From Robertkochia solimangrovi (GTDB lineage Bacteria; Bacteroidota; Bacteroidia; Flavobacteriales; Flavobacteriaceae), in assembly GCF_007279655.1 (NCBI RefSeq), contig NZ_QKWN01000002.1, positions 372,001-436,000 on the forward strand: a DNA stretch of 64,000 nucleotides. Reading direction: 5' to 3'. The notes beneath the pieces are model-generated. The model was not told the DNA's origin. It did no database searches and worked only from the letters and a program-made list of their open reading frames with translations. Made by a program: the position numbers and the translations under genes. Shown here piece by piece: positions 46,241 through 55,849 of this stretch; the first letter of the stretch is position 1, and every line of letters begins with the position of its first letter.

Positions 46241-48502
46241 TTATTCACCCCTTTTGTTTGTCTTGAAATTTCGTTTTTTGGTTTTTTCCGGATTTGAAAA
46301 TAACCTTTTGAAAAAGCCATCTCTTTTCTCCGTATCGCAAGCCATCGCTTCGAGTACCTCTTCGGAAGGTTCCGGAAACTTTGCAGAAGTGATCGCATCG
46401 AATTCGGTAGAATCATTGAGTTTTTGATACCAAAGTGCAAAGAGAGGTAAAGCAGAATTGGCTCCCTGTCCGATAGCTGTATTTTTAAATCCTATACGAT
46501 GATCATCAAGACCAACCCAACTCACACTTACAAGCTCCGGTGTTATTCCTACGAACCATCCATCTTTATTCAACTGCGTGGTTCCCGTTTTACCGGCAAT
46601 GTCATTCTTCAGGCCATAAGTATTTCGAATTCTCGTGGCAGTTCCTTCATCAATCGTGCTTTTCAGCATTTCCAGCATAATCTCGCGGTTCATGTCACTC
46701 AAGACCTTTGCGGCGTTTTCTGATTTTTCCTTCTGCCAAAGCACCTTACCTGATTCGTCTTCTATTCTTTCCAGATAATAGGGAGTTGCAGGCGCACCAT
46801 CATTTACATAAGTGGTATAAGCTTTCGCAACTTCCAGTAAACCGAGCTCTGCAGTACCCAGTGCCAGTGAGGGAACCTCTGGAAGCGTAGAGGTAATCCC
46901 CATTTTTTCTGCCTGCTCAATAACATTTGTTATTCCGGCATCCTCCAGAACTTTCACGGCAATGGTATTGATCGAGTGACTCAGCGCATATTGCATAGAA
47001 TAGTTCATGTATTCTTCGTCTTCCTTATCGGATGCATTGGATGGAGTCCAACCCTCCATGTTTTCATATTCCACCGCCCTAACCGCGTAATAGGTACAAG
47101 GATTGATTCCCTGTTCCAGTGCAGTCGTGTAAACGAAAGGTTTAAAAGTAGATCCCACCTGACGTTTACTCTGTGAAACATGATCATACTTTCTGGACTT
47201 ATAATTGATCCCGCCTATCCAGGTTCTTATAGCCCCCGTATGAGGATCGACGGAAGCAGAGCCACAGTTCAACATCTTAAGATAATTTGCAATACTGTCA
47301 ATAGTACTGTATTGTATTTCTTTGTTTTTGTTCCAATTAAATAACGATACTTGATGTTTTACTTTAAGTGAATCTAACGCTTCTTTCTCTGATAGGCCAT
47401 CTTTTATCAGTTTCTTATACATCGGATTCTGAAGGACAACTGATTTCATCAGGGTCGAACTCTCGGACCAGGGCGCATTTTTGCCGTAACTTTTTTCGAA
47501 CTGCTCCTGAAGTTTTTCCATATGTATTTGCATCGCATCTTCAGCAAGTACCTGCATATCGTAATTTAAAGTAGTGATCACTTTAAAGCCACCGGTGTAA
47601 ATATTAAAAACCGTATCGTTTTCTTCCTCATATTGCTTAGCCCATTTTTGAAGATCCTTTCGTATCTGTTCCCGAAAATAGGGTGCAATTCCCTCATCAT
47701 AACTGTAGTTCCGCAAATCCAGTCCAAGACTGTCTTTCTTAAGTATTTCAAGCGAATCTTCAGCTAATCGGTCATATTTAACCATTTGCGACATGACCAC
47801 ATTCCTTCTTTCAATACTTTTTTCCGGATTGATACGTGGATTATAGGTATAGGTAGCTTTTAACATACCCACCAGAGTAGCGGCTTCTGGAATATCTAGT
47901 TTGCTAACCGGTTTGTTGAAAAAATGTTTGGCAGCACTCTCAACCCCAAAAGTATTATCTCCGAAAGGAACCGTGTTGAGATAATTTAGCAGGATTTCAT
48001 CTTTGGAATAGACTTTTTCCAGCCTTTTGGCAATTATTGACTCTTTTATCTTATGAATCACAATGCCTGCCTTCCCAAGATTTTGCCTCGGAAAAAGATT
48101 CTTAGCCAACTGCTGTGTTATTGTGCTTCCACCTCCGGATGATTCATCGCCCATTAAGATAGATTTAAACAGAACACGCATCAGGCTTCGGTTATCTACG
48201 CCATCATGCTCGTAGAAGCGCACATCTTCGGTAGATATCAATGCATTGGTAATCGATTCGGGGATCTGGTCCATCTGTACTGGTTGCCGGTCGTTGATGA
48301 AAAGTTTTCCGATCAATTCGCCGTTTACATCCAGTATTTCAGTTGCCTGATCAAGTCTTATATGCTTTAATTCCTCTTCACTGGGAAGTTTGCCCCACAT
48401 GCCGGCATAGATACTGATGAATAAAGCAACAACCAAAAAGAAAAGGCTACCTGTGATGATAGCCAGTATTTTCCAATATTTCTTAAATAACCTCTTTAAC
48501 AT
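46241..48502 (-). CDS. Penicillin-binding protein 1A (bifunctional class A PBP)
   Basis: 753 residues. One N-terminal span (about 12-35). Glycosyltransferase 51 domain: TEDVRFYEHDGVD with catalytic Glu near 92, then GGGSTITQQLAKNL. Transpeptidase domain: SXXK in GSTFKPFVY near 444, SXN as SHSIN near 505, and KTG in AGKTGTTQ near 640. Polymerises and cross-links peptidoglycan in the periplasm. A basic tail (KRNFKTNKRGE) closes it. Confidence 0.94.
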   Translation of the reverse strand: MLKRLFKKYWKILAIITGSLFFLVVALFISIYAGMWGKLPSEEELKHIRLDQATEILDVNGELIGKLFINDRQPVQMDQIPESITNALISTEDVRFYEHDGVDNRSLMRVLFKSILMGDESSGGGSTITQQLAKNLFPRQNLGKAGIVIHKIKESIIAKRLEKVYSKDEILLNYLNTVPFGDNTFGVESAAKHFFNKPVSKLDIPEAATLVGMLKATYTYNPRINPEKSIERRNVVMSQMVKYDRLAEDSLEILKKDSLGLDLRNYSYDEGIAPYFREQIRKDLQKWAKQYEEENDTVFNIYTGGFKVITTLNYDMQVLAEDAMQIHMEKLQEQFEKSYGKNAPWSESSTLMKSVVLQNPMYKKLIKDGLSEKEALDSLKVKHQVSLFNWNKNKEIQYSTIDSIANYLKMLNCGSASVDPHTGAIRTWIGGINYKSRKYDHVSQSKRQVGSTFKPFVYTTALEQGINPCTYYAVRAVEYENMEGWTPSNASDKEDEEYMNYSMQYALSHSINTIAVKVLEDAGITNVIEQAEKMGITSTLPEVPSLALGTAELGLLEVAKAYTTYVNDGAPATPYYLERIEDESGKVLWQKEKSENAAKVLSDMNREIMLEMLKSTIDEGTATRIRNTYGLKNDIAGKTGTTQLNKDGWFVGITPELVSVSWVGLDDHRIGFKNTAIGQGANSALPLFALWYQKLNDSTEFDAITSAKFPEPSEEVLEAMACDTEKRDGFFKRLFSNPEKTKKRNFKTNKRGE

Positions 48503-48521
48503 GGACGAATCATTAAATGAT

Positions 48522-48529
48522 CAAACATA
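48522..48529 (-). promoter_or_regulatory. -7 box of the PBP1A gene
   Basis: TATGTTTG on the minus strand, exact TAnnTTTG, 20 bases before the start codon. Confidence 0.45.
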
Positions 48530-48591
48530 ACTAACGATTAATTTACGTTTAAATTCTGCCTGACATTTGTAAAATCATGTTAAAGTTCATT

Positions 48592-49455
48592 TTATCCCAG
48601 ATACATCTTGAGAATTTTACTTCTTGAATTATGACGAAGCCTTCTGATTCCTTTTTCCCGTATCTGACGAACACGTTCGCGGGTAAGGTCGAAGATCTCA
48701 CCGATCTCTTCCAGTGTCATGGGTTGCTGACTACCGATCCCGTAATTAAGCTTGATCACATCCGCTTCCCGGGTGGTCAGGGTTTCCAATGCGCGATTGA
48801 TCTCGATATGGAGAGAATCGTGCAGCAGTTCTTTATCCGGGTTCGGTGATTCACCCGACTTAACCACATCATATAAACTGGAAGTTTCGCCTTCTTTGAG
48901 CGGAGCATCCATCGAAAGATGTCGCCCGGAACTTCGCATCGATTGACGAACATCCTTAACAGTCATATCCAGTTCTTTCGCAATCTCTTCCGCAGAAGGA
49001 GCACGTTCATGCGTCTGTTCCAGAAAGGAGTAAGCTTTATTGATCTTATTGATGGAACCAATTTTGTTCAAAGGGAGTCTGACTATACGGGATTGTTCGG
49101 CGAGTGCCTGTAAAATAGACTGACGGATCCACCATACGGCATATGAGATAAATTTAAAGCCTCGCGTTTCATCAAAACGTTTGGCTGCTTTAACCAACCC
49201 CATATTTCCTTCATTGATCAGATCCGGAAGTTTCAAACCCTGATTCTGGTATTGTTTTGCTACAGAAACCACAAAACGAAGATTTGCTTTCGTCAGTTTT
49301 TCTAGTGCTACCTGATCGCCCTGCTTGATACGTTGCGCCAGTTCTACCTCCTCATCAGCAGTGATCATGTCGATCTTACTGATATCCTGAAGGTATTTGT
49401 CAAGGGATTTGGATTCGCGGTTGGTTACCTGCTTAATTATTTTGAGTTGTCTCAT
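48592..49455 (-). CDS. rpoD: Primary sigma factor RpoD (SigA), Bacteroidota type
   Basis: 287 residues from ATG at 49455 (MRQLKIIKQ), the usual start in this phylum; an in-frame ATG at 49512 would add 19 residues of non-conserved sequence. There is no region 1.1. Region 1.2-2: [18 protein letters not shown] and [17 protein letters not shown]; region 2.3-2.4: [15 protein letters not shown]. Region 4.2: [17 protein letters not shown]. It should recognise the TTG / TAnnTTTG promoters seen across this window. Confidence 0.95.
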   Translation of the reverse strand: MRQLKIIKQVTNRESKSLDKYLQDISKIDMITADEEVELAQRIKQGDQVALEKLTKANLRFVVSVAKQYQNQGLKLPDLINEGNMGLVKAAKRFDETRGFKFISYAVWWIRQSILQALAEQSRIVRLPLNKIGSINKINKAYSFLEQTHERAPSAEEIAKELDMTVKDVRQSMRSSGRHLSMDAPLKEGETSSLYDVVKSGESPNPDKELLHDSLHIEINRALETLTTREADVIKLNYGIGSQQPMTLEEIGEIFDLTRERVRQIREKGIRRLRHNSRSKILKMYLG

Positions 49456-49768
49456 ATATACACTATTAGGTTTTCTCTCACCCTTTATAACATTTTTTTC
49501 CTTAATTAGCAAGTATTAAGCTTCTGAATGATGGTGATTGCCGAAACTTTAATAATATTTTAAGAAAAAACAAACAAAATGTACTGTGTTCAGAATATGC
49601 AGCGGGTAAATCACACTAATTTTCAACGCCAAAACCACTGGTTTCAATTCATTACAATGTCAAAAACGCATTTCATCTGTTAAATAGCTTATTTAAGGGG
49701 TCAAAATTTCAGATAAAGGTTATTTCTCTCTATTTTTGCTGGTTTAGGAATTTTATCAAAAGTGACTT
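49456..49768. other. Gene-free stretch between rpoD and the helicase gene
   Basis: 313 bases, AT-rich. I see no gene and no RNA I recognise. It must hold the rpoD promoter (no exact -7 box found) and the helicase promoter, for which TATTTTTG at 49731-49738 is an exact -7 match 30 bases before the ATG. Confidence 0.5.
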
Positions 49769-51271
49769 ATGTATACGATCGAGGAAGAGGAGAAAAAAGA
49801 GCTGTATGACTATCAAAAAGGGGCGATAGACCAGATCTTTGATCGTATCAATAATTGTCCTCCCAATTATCACCTGCTTTATCAATTACCCACTGGTGGC
49901 GGGAAAACGGTTATATTCTCTGAAATCGTACGACGGTATATTCAGGAAAGAGGAAAAAAGGTGGTTGTGCTGACGCACCGAATTGAATTGAGCAAACAGA
50001 CCTCCAAAATGTTGAGAGGGTTCAAAGTAAAGAACAAGATCATCAACAGCCATGTTAAAGAACTTCCTGATCAGGATGAATATATGTGTTTCGTCGCGAT
50101 GGTCGAAACCCTTAAAAATCGTTTATACGACAAAAAACTTGAGATCAAAGATGTTGGACTCGTCATTATCGATGAGGCGCATTACAACTCTTTCAGAAAA
50201 TTATTAAGTTTTTTTAAAAAATCCTTTATCCTGGGAGTTACTGCAACCCCGTTAAGTTCAAATATCAAATTGCCCATGAAGGACAATTACAATGAACTTA
50301 TTACTGGTGAGGCGATAAGAACCCTGATCGATAAAGGATTTCTTGCAAAAGCTGAAACACATACCTATGATGTAGGGCTTACCTCCCTGAAAATAGGGAT
50401 CAATGGAGATTATACGGTAAAATCGTCCGAAGCCCTCTATTCCAATCTCGATATGCAGGAAAAATTACTCACCGCATATGAAGAGCAGTGTAAAGGAAAA
50501 AAGACTCTTATTTTTAACAATGGTATTAATACTTCCTGGTATGTCTACGAACTATTCAGGGAAGCAGGTTATCCGGTAAGACATCTGGATAATACACATA
50601 GTAATAAAGACCGTAAAGAGATCCTCAAATGGTTCAAAAATACGCCTGACGCAATACTCAGTTCCGTAAGCATCCTGACCACTGGTTTCGATGAACCTAC
50701 GGTGGAAAGTATCATCCTGAACCGTGCAACCCGCTCCCTGACCTTATATTTTCAAATGATCGGGAGAGGTTCACGTGTATTGCCCAACAAAGAAACCTTT
50801 AGTGTGATCGACCTTGGTAACAATGTTGCCCGTTTCGGAGTATGGAGTGAACCGGTCGATTGGCAACATATCTTCAAATTTCCGGATTTCTATCTGGAAA
50901 GCATCAAGGATGATGAGGAGATCGAACGTAATTTCATGTATGAGATGCCCGCAAAACTGCGTGAGAAGTTTGGGAACACAGATAGCGTGACGTTTGATGT
51001 AGAGAAAGAATATGACCTGGTTCTCAAGCGAGGGCAGAAATCAAAACTGATCCTTGAAAAATCTTTGGAACAACATACCAGAATGTGTGTGGATAATAGT
51101 GAAGATGCTTATGAGGCACGCATGCTGGCCATGGAACTCAAGGATGACATAGAATGTCGTATCAGCAGATACTCTCAATGTATAAGTAAGAGTACCAAAA
51201 ACTACAGAGATTGGCTTGCCGAAGATTATTTCCGTAAACTCAGAATTAATATCGTCAAAGAATATCAATAG
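49769..51271 (+). CDS. DEAD/DEAH-box superfamily 2 helicase
   Basis: 500 residues. Motif I PTGGGKTVIFSE near 41, motif II DEAH near 134, motif III GVTATPL near 156, motif VI QMIGRGSRVL near 331. Resembles the SSL2/UvrB-like or 'type III res' group of small DNA helicases. No nuclease or methylase domain and no restriction partner in the neighbourhood, so a restriction role is unlikely. Substrate unknown. Ends in a strong terminator. Confidence 0.87.
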   Translation: MYTIEEEEKKELYDYQKGAIDQIFDRINNCPPNYHLLYQLPTGGGKTVIFSEIVRRYIQERGKKVVVLTHRIELSKQTSKMLRGFKVKNKIINSHVKELPDQDEYMCFVAMVETLKNRLYDKKLEIKDVGLVIIDEAHYNSFRKLLSFFKKSFILGVTATPLSSNIKLPMKDNYNELITGEAIRTLIDKGFLAKAETHTYDVGLTSLKIGINGDYTVKSSEALYSNLDMQEKLLTAYEEQCKGKKTLIFNNGINTSWYVYELFREAGYPVRHLDNTHSNKDRKEILKWFKNTPDAILSSVSILTTGFDEPTVESIILNRATRSLTLYFQMIGRGSRVLPNKETFSVIDLGNNVARFGVWSEPVDWQHIFKFPDFYLESIKDDEEIERNFMYEMPAKLREKFGNTDSVTFDVEKEYDLVLKRGQKSKLILEKSLEQHTRMCVDNSEDAYEARMLAMELKDDIECRISRYSQCISKSTKNYRDWLAEDYFRKLRINIVKEYQ

Positions 51272-51275
51272 AAAT

Positions 51276-51305
51276 AAAAAAAGCACCACGAATGGTGCTT
51301 TTTTT
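51276..51305. terminator. Bidirectional terminator
   Basis: AAAAAAAGCACCA / TGGTGCTTTTTTT stem with a CGAA loop, between the convergent helicase and VWA lipoprotein genes. Confidence 0.88.
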
Positions 51306-51325
51306 ATATATGTGAGTTTTATATT

Positions 51326-52387
51326 CTAATTACAGCCTGATGTGAATCCGGTCGCATCGAATTCGGTCTGAACCGCTCCGGTTTTATCGCTTTTCGTAGC
51401 CTGTATCACCAACTGGTTAATACCACTACCATCCCGTTTCGGACTACAATATTCAAATAGATAATAACTGCGTGCCTGTCCGGAAACCGCAATGGAGATC
51501 TCGTTAAAGATTCCTTCAAGTTCATCTTTATTCTCTGCAAAGACACTGCTGGTCTTACCGATGTTCGCAAGCACCGCTTCGTCGATCTCAGACCCAAGTC
51601 CAATGGTAAAATAAGAAATATTCTCATCTGCACTGTTCACTGCATTTAAAGCAGCATCCCGGGTATATCTCGAAGCCTGGTCTGTACCGTCGGTAAAGAT
51701 CACGATAGAGGCAGCAGCAATGATCTCCTGCTGTTCGTATTCATCGACGATATCAGAAGCTATCTCTGTAGATTTTATTACAGCACCATAGAGGTCGGTC
51801 GAAGGGTCGTTGCTGATATCTGCGGTAATTCCCTCGATTGAATTGATCAACTCTGATTTATCGGTAGATAACGGATGTAATTCATGTAATACATCCTCAC
51901 CATCAAACCAGTAGATCGCCATTTTAAAAGAATCACTCGCTGTATCAGGCATCACATTTTGAATAAAGCTTACCGAAGCACTCTTTAATTCCTGTAAACT
52001 GGAACTTAATACAGAGTTACTAAGGTCGAGTACCAACAAGGTATTGTTATTAAAGATCTGCGTGTTAGGAGAAATTCTGCCATTGGATTCAGAATTAGAG
52101 ATCACATTGAAACAATTATCATTCCTTCCTTTTTCATAGATCGTAAAATTACTTGCCGTCAATCCGGGCACAGGATTACCGTCAGTATCATTTACCTTAA
52201 AGAAAACAGAAACCTTTCCCGGAAGGGTTGTATAGGAATCCTGAATGGTCAGCTTGAGCTCTTGTGTCCCCAGATCAAGACATTTATCGATGCCCGCATC
52301 ACCACCAAAATCGTCATCGGCATTACCGCAGGCTACCAAAAGGATAAGCAGGATCAATAAATTCAAAGGGGTTTTGATTAAACGCAT
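51326..52387 (-). CDS. VWA-domain lipoprotein
   Basis: 353 residues. Lipoprotein signal with lipobox LVAC at residues 17-20, then a Gly/Asp-rich spacer. A beta-sandwich region follows and then a von Willebrand A domain with MIDAS motif DLSNS near residue 120, and IVIFTDGTDQ and GLGSEIDEAV further on. Predicted to sit on the outer or inner membrane and bind a ligand through a metal. It carries its own terminator. Confidence 0.85.
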   Translation of the reverse strand: MRLIKTPLNLLILLILLVACGNADDDFGGDAGIDKCLDLGTQELKLTIQDSYTTLPGKVSVFFKVNDTDGNPVPGLTASNFTIYEKGRNDNCFNVISNSESNGRISPNTQIFNNNTLLVLDLSNSVLSSSLQELKSASVSFIQNVMPDTASDSFKMAIYWFDGEDVLHELHPLSTDKSELINSIEGITADISNDPSTDLYGAVIKSTEIASDIVDEYEQQEIIAAASIVIFTDGTDQASRYTRDAALNAVNSADENISYFTIGLGSEIDEAVLANIGKTSSVFAENKDELEGIFNEISIAVSGQARSYYLFEYCSPKRDGSGINQLVIQATKSDKTGAVQTEFDATGFTSGCN

Positions 52388-52465
52388 AAAAATTGATTTT
52401 GAGTTTCCATTAAAACGGAGGAGAATCCAAAAAATTATATGAACCGTTAAATAGAAAGAGGAATG

Positions 52466-52885
52466 TTACGCTTCAAGAAATTTGGATCGTAATTCTGGTG
52501 TGGGGATCATACACTGATCTTTTCTTCCAAACCAGCGATAGCGGTTACGCGCGATAAAGTCGTAGATACCATTTCGAAACACCGGTGGAAGTATATAATT
52601 GAAAAGTCCGAGTATTTGCCAGCCACCTCCGATCTCTTTGGCAATTTCAGTGGCAGCATCGGCCTTCTTATAATAGGCTACCCCGGGCTCGTAAACAACG
52701 ATGGAATCCAGTTCTTCAGAGTCTAAACCGCGTTCAGTAAGGAATTTTTTTCCAAATTCCCCCTGCAAGGAGGCAAACCTGAAAACATCCTTTTTATCGC
52801 GCTTGATCACATAATTTACCGCGCCGTTACAAAGATTGCAGACGCCATCAAACAAGATTATCTTTTTGTTTTCGGGTAGATCCAT
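52466..52885 (-). CDS. DCC family thiol-disulfide oxidoreductase-like protein (DUF393)
   Basis: 139 residues. N-terminal DGVCNLC motif (Cys at about 16 and 19), which gives the DCC family its name and resembles a thioredoxin CxxC. Then FRFASLQGEFG, and a C-terminal NRYRWFGRKDQC. Catalytic function not established for the family. Downstream of mutS2 with a short gap, on the same strand. Confidence 0.87.
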   Translation of the reverse strand: MDLPENKKIILFDGVCNLCNGAVNYVIKRDKKDVFRFASLQGEFGKKFLTERGLDSEELDSIVVYEPGVAYYKKADAATEIAKEIGGGWQILGLFNYILPPVFRNGIYDFIARNRYRWFGRKDQCMIPTPELRSKFLEA

Positions 52886-52918
52886 GAGTCACCGGAGTTT
52901 AGTATTCCAAATTTAGCC

Positions 52919-55090
52919 TTATTTTTTTGCTTCGACCAATTCCAGTTGATCGAGATTCACATTCGTGGTAAACATACCATAATTCACGATCGCTTTATTC
53001 TTCTCGATAGCATCGATACTGCCCACAGCTTTCCCATCCATCAATCTTACCCGGTCTCCAATTTTAAGAATCGGACGTGGTTTTGGCTTTGCAGATTTAC
53101 TGGCTGCAACCTTCGCTTCTTTCTTTTTCTCCCGGATCACTTTCACCTCTTTTTCCAGTTCTTTGGCTACAGCAGCTTTCTTTTGTCGTTCCTCACGTTT
53201 TATAGCGGCAGATTCCTTTTTTCGTTTAGAATTCTCGGTTTCCACAATTCTTAGGAATTCCGATATCAACGGACGCTTCTGTTTATTGATAAAGTATTTT
53301 TCAGAAATATCATTGATCTTATTACCCAGATAGATCATTCGTTGATTATGATCATACATTTCCTGATAACTTTCCAGTTTGGTTTTTACTTTACTGTTGA
53401 GTTCTTCCAGTTTTCTGGCCTCTTCGCGTTTACGGGTTTCCTCTTCTTTAAGCTGATCGGAAGTGCGCTCCATCTTACTTCTTTCCTTTTGGAGTTTTGC
53501 GATAGTGGCATCGAAACGCACCTTACCGCGTTCGATTTTCTTTTTAGCCTTATTGATCAGACTATAGGGTATACCATTTTTCTGGGCTACCTCAAAAGTA
53601 AAGGAGCTACCGGCTTCCCCCAGAATAAGTCGAAATTCAGGCTCCAATGTCCGACTATTGAACATCATATTTGCGTTGGTGGCATTCGGAAGTTCATTCG
53701 CCAACATTTTCAGATTTGCATAGTGAGTCGTAATGATTCCAAAAGCCTCCCTTTCGTAGAATACTTCCAAAAAAGTTTCCGCCAGGGCACCTCCCAGTTC
53801 CGGATCACTACCGGTACCGAATTCGTCGATCAGAAAAAGAGTGCCTTCGTTGCATTTACGAAGAAAATAATTCATGTTCTTCAATCGATAGCTATAAGTG
53901 CTCAAATGATTCTCTATAGATTGATTATCCCCGATATCCGTAAGAATTCTATCGAACAGACAGGTCTTGCTTCGTTCATGCACAGGAATCAGGAGTCCGC
54001 TTTGCAGCATCAGTTGTAAAAGACCGACGGTTTTCAGGGTGATACTCTTACCTCCGGCATTGGGTCCTGAAATTACAATGATTCGGTTATCCGGATTTAA
54101 TTTTATGGACTGCGGAAAGGTCTTAGCTCCACTTTTCTTATTGGTAAGATAGAGGAGAGGATGATAGGCTTCCAGCAGTTCCATTGTTTTTTCTTCGGTG
54201 ATCTCCGGTAAAAGGGCATTCATGCTTTCGGCATATTTAGCCTTGGCCGCTGTTGAATCGGTCAGAGTCAGGTATTTCTGGTAGGTTTCCAGCAAAGGCT
54301 GAAAGGGTCGCAAAAAATTGGTCAGTTCCTTAAGAATACGCTGTATTTCTTCTTTTTCCTCATATTCAAGGTTATTCAGTTCGCGGCTGTATTGTTGCGT
54401 AGCATCAGGCTCCATATAAACGATACTTCCCGTCTTGGAATTTCCCATGATACTCCCGTTAATTTTTCTGCGATACATGGCCTTAACCGCAAGTACACGA
54501 CGATTATCGATCACGGTTTCCCGAATATCATCGAGATATCCAGCGGTTCCATAAGAACTCAGTGCACTGTTAAAGCTCTGGTTGATCTTTGAGCGTACAG
54601 AATTGATCTGTCTTCTGATCTGCTGTAACAGATCTGAAGCATCATCTCTTATCTCCCCAAACTTATCGATGATCCTGTTGATCGCATCCTCATGCTCCCT
54701 GGTCAGTTCGATCTTCTCGGTAGTGCGAGTCCAGGAGGGGTAGTATTCTTCAAATTTCCTAAAGAAAAGGATGTGCTGATTCACCGTTTGAGCAATAGCT
54801 GCAATTCTTCGAAAACCTTCCACCTCGATAACAGTATTCTCAACCTCCAGCAAACGAATCTCACGGTTAACCGGATCGAAATAGTGATTTGGGATTCGGT
54901 TATTATTGTCATAGGAAGCCAGGTATTCATTGGTAAGGTTTAGCGAACGAAACAAAGCATTTCTCTTTGTAAAAGGTTTGATCGCCATCGTTTTTTCCTT
55001 TCCCGGCTCTGTAATACAAAAATCTGCAACCTGCAAAAGTACTTTTGAAAGTTCCAGATCTCTTAAAGTCTTATCGTGAATTTTGTTCAT
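52919..55090 (-). CDS. MutS2-family ATPase lacking a Smr domain
   Basis: 723 residues from ATG at 55090 (MNKIHDKTL). Upstream in-frame codons to 55123 are unlikely because they lie over the promoter. MutS core (connector, levers) then ATPase: Walker A GPNAGGKSITLKTVG near 343, Walker B DEFGTGSDPELGGALAE near 415. A long charged coiled coil (about 525-660) is followed by a C-terminal beta-rich KOW-like segment. Classical MutS2 has a Smr nuclease domain at the C-terminus; none is seen here. Roles of relatives include recombination suppression and ribosome rescue. Divergent from ung. Confidence 0.87.
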   Translation of the reverse strand: MNKIHDKTLRDLELSKVLLQVADFCITEPGKEKTMAIKPFTKRNALFRSLNLTNEYLASYDNNNRIPNHYFDPVNREIRLLEVENTVIEVEGFRRIAAIAQTVNQHILFFRKFEEYYPSWTRTTEKIELTREHEDAINRIIDKFGEIRDDASDLLQQIRRQINSVRSKINQSFNSALSSYGTAGYLDDIRETVIDNRRVLAVKAMYRRKINGSIMGNSKTGSIVYMEPDATQQYSRELNNLEYEEKEEIQRILKELTNFLRPFQPLLETYQKYLTLTDSTAAKAKYAESMNALLPEITEEKTMELLEAYHPLLYLTNKKSGAKTFPQSIKLNPDNRIIVISGPNAGGKSITLKTVGLLQLMLQSGLLIPVHERSKTCLFDRILTDIGDNQSIENHLSTYSYRLKNMNYFLRKCNEGTLFLIDEFGTGSDPELGGALAETFLEVFYEREAFGIITTHYANLKMLANELPNATNANMMFNSRTLEPEFRLILGEAGSSFTFEVAQKNGIPYSLINKAKKKIERGKVRFDATIAKLQKERSKMERTSDQLKEEETRKREEARKLEELNSKVKTKLESYQEMYDHNQRMIYLGNKINDISEKYFINKQKRPLISEFLRIVETENSKRKKESAAIKREERQKKAAVAKELEKEVKVIREKKKEAKVAASKSAKPKPRPILKIGDRVRLMDGKAVGSIDAIEKNKAIVNYGMFTTNVNLDQLELVEAKK

Positions 55091-55128
55091 AGCGCCAATT
55101 TGCTCTAAATTTGAGCAGCACAAATTTA
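55082..55128. promoter_or_regulatory. Overlapping divergent promoters of mutS2 and ung, with inverted repeat
   Basis: Plus strand: TTTG (55082-55085), 20 bases, TAAATTTG (55106-55113), a full promoter for ung. Minus strand: TAAATTTG (55121-55128) as the -7 box of mutS2, no clear -33. The two -7 boxes face each other across 7 bases, forming a perfect 8-bp inverted repeat; both cannot be occupied at once. Confidence 0.6.
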
Positions 55129-55183
55129 CACAACTTTATTGATTGATAACAGTAAGGAATCATTCCATCTGAATCTGAAACCG

Positions 55184-55849
55184 ATGCAAGTAAAAATCGC
55201 CGAAAGCTGGCTTCCCTGTCTTAAAGAAGAATTTTCTGCTCCTTATTATAAGGAACTTGAAAATTTCGTGAACACTCAGTATAGAGAACACACATGCTAT
55301 CCGCCTGAAGAGCAGGTATTCGCTGCTTTCGACCACTGTTCTCCGGAGCAACTGAAGGTAGTGATTCTCGGGCAGGACCCGTATCATGGAGAGGGACAGG
55401 CAAATGGTTTATGTTTCTCCGTAAATGAAGGGATACCACACCCTCCATCCTTAAAGAATATACTCAAGGAAGTCAGTGAAGATACAGGTATATCATATCC
55501 GGAAAGCGGAAATCTTGAGCGCTGGGCAGAACAGGGAGTCCTGTTATTAAATGCTACGCTTAGTGTTCGTCAATCACAGGCTGGAAGCCATCAGCGAAAA
55601 GGGTGGGAGAAGTTCACCGATAATGTTATCAAAAAGATCTCATCGCAAAATTCAGGTATCGTATTTCTTTTATGGGGTGGTTACGCCGCTAAAAAAGCAA
55701 AGCTTATCGATGCTGAGAAGCACCATGTACTGATCTCCGGACATCCTTCTCCGCTGAGTGCCAACAGAGGATTCTGGTTCGGAAATGGTCATTTCACGAA
55801 ATGTAATACTATTTTAAAGGAAATGGGGAAAGCTCCTATAATATGGTAG
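55184..55849 (+). CDS. ung: Uracil-DNA glycosylase (family 1)
   Basis: 221 residues from ATG at 55184, which gives the family's usual length; an in-frame TTG at 55139 would add 15 residues. Removes uracil from DNA. GQDPYHG with catalytic Asp65, the HPSPLSANRGF motif with catalytic His near 187, and PPSLKNILKE. Divergently paired with mutS2. Its last 14 bases overlap the convergent gene at 55836. Confidence 0.96.
   Translation: MQVKIAESWLPCLKEEFSAPYYKELENFVNTQYREHTCYPPEEQVFAAFDHCSPEQLKVVILGQDPYHGEGQANGLCFSVNEGIPHPPSLKNILKEVSEDTGISYPESGNLERWAEQGVLLLNATLSVRQSQAGSHQRKGWEKFTDNVIKKISSQNSGIVFLLWGGYAAKKAKLIDAEKHHVLISGHPSPLSANRGFWFGNGHFTKCNTILKEMGKAPIIW

Noticed and set aside
53342-54019. 225-codon frame antisense to mutS2
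   Set aside because: Phe-rich shadow of the Lys/Glu coiled coil on the other strand; the mutS2 reading is unambiguous.
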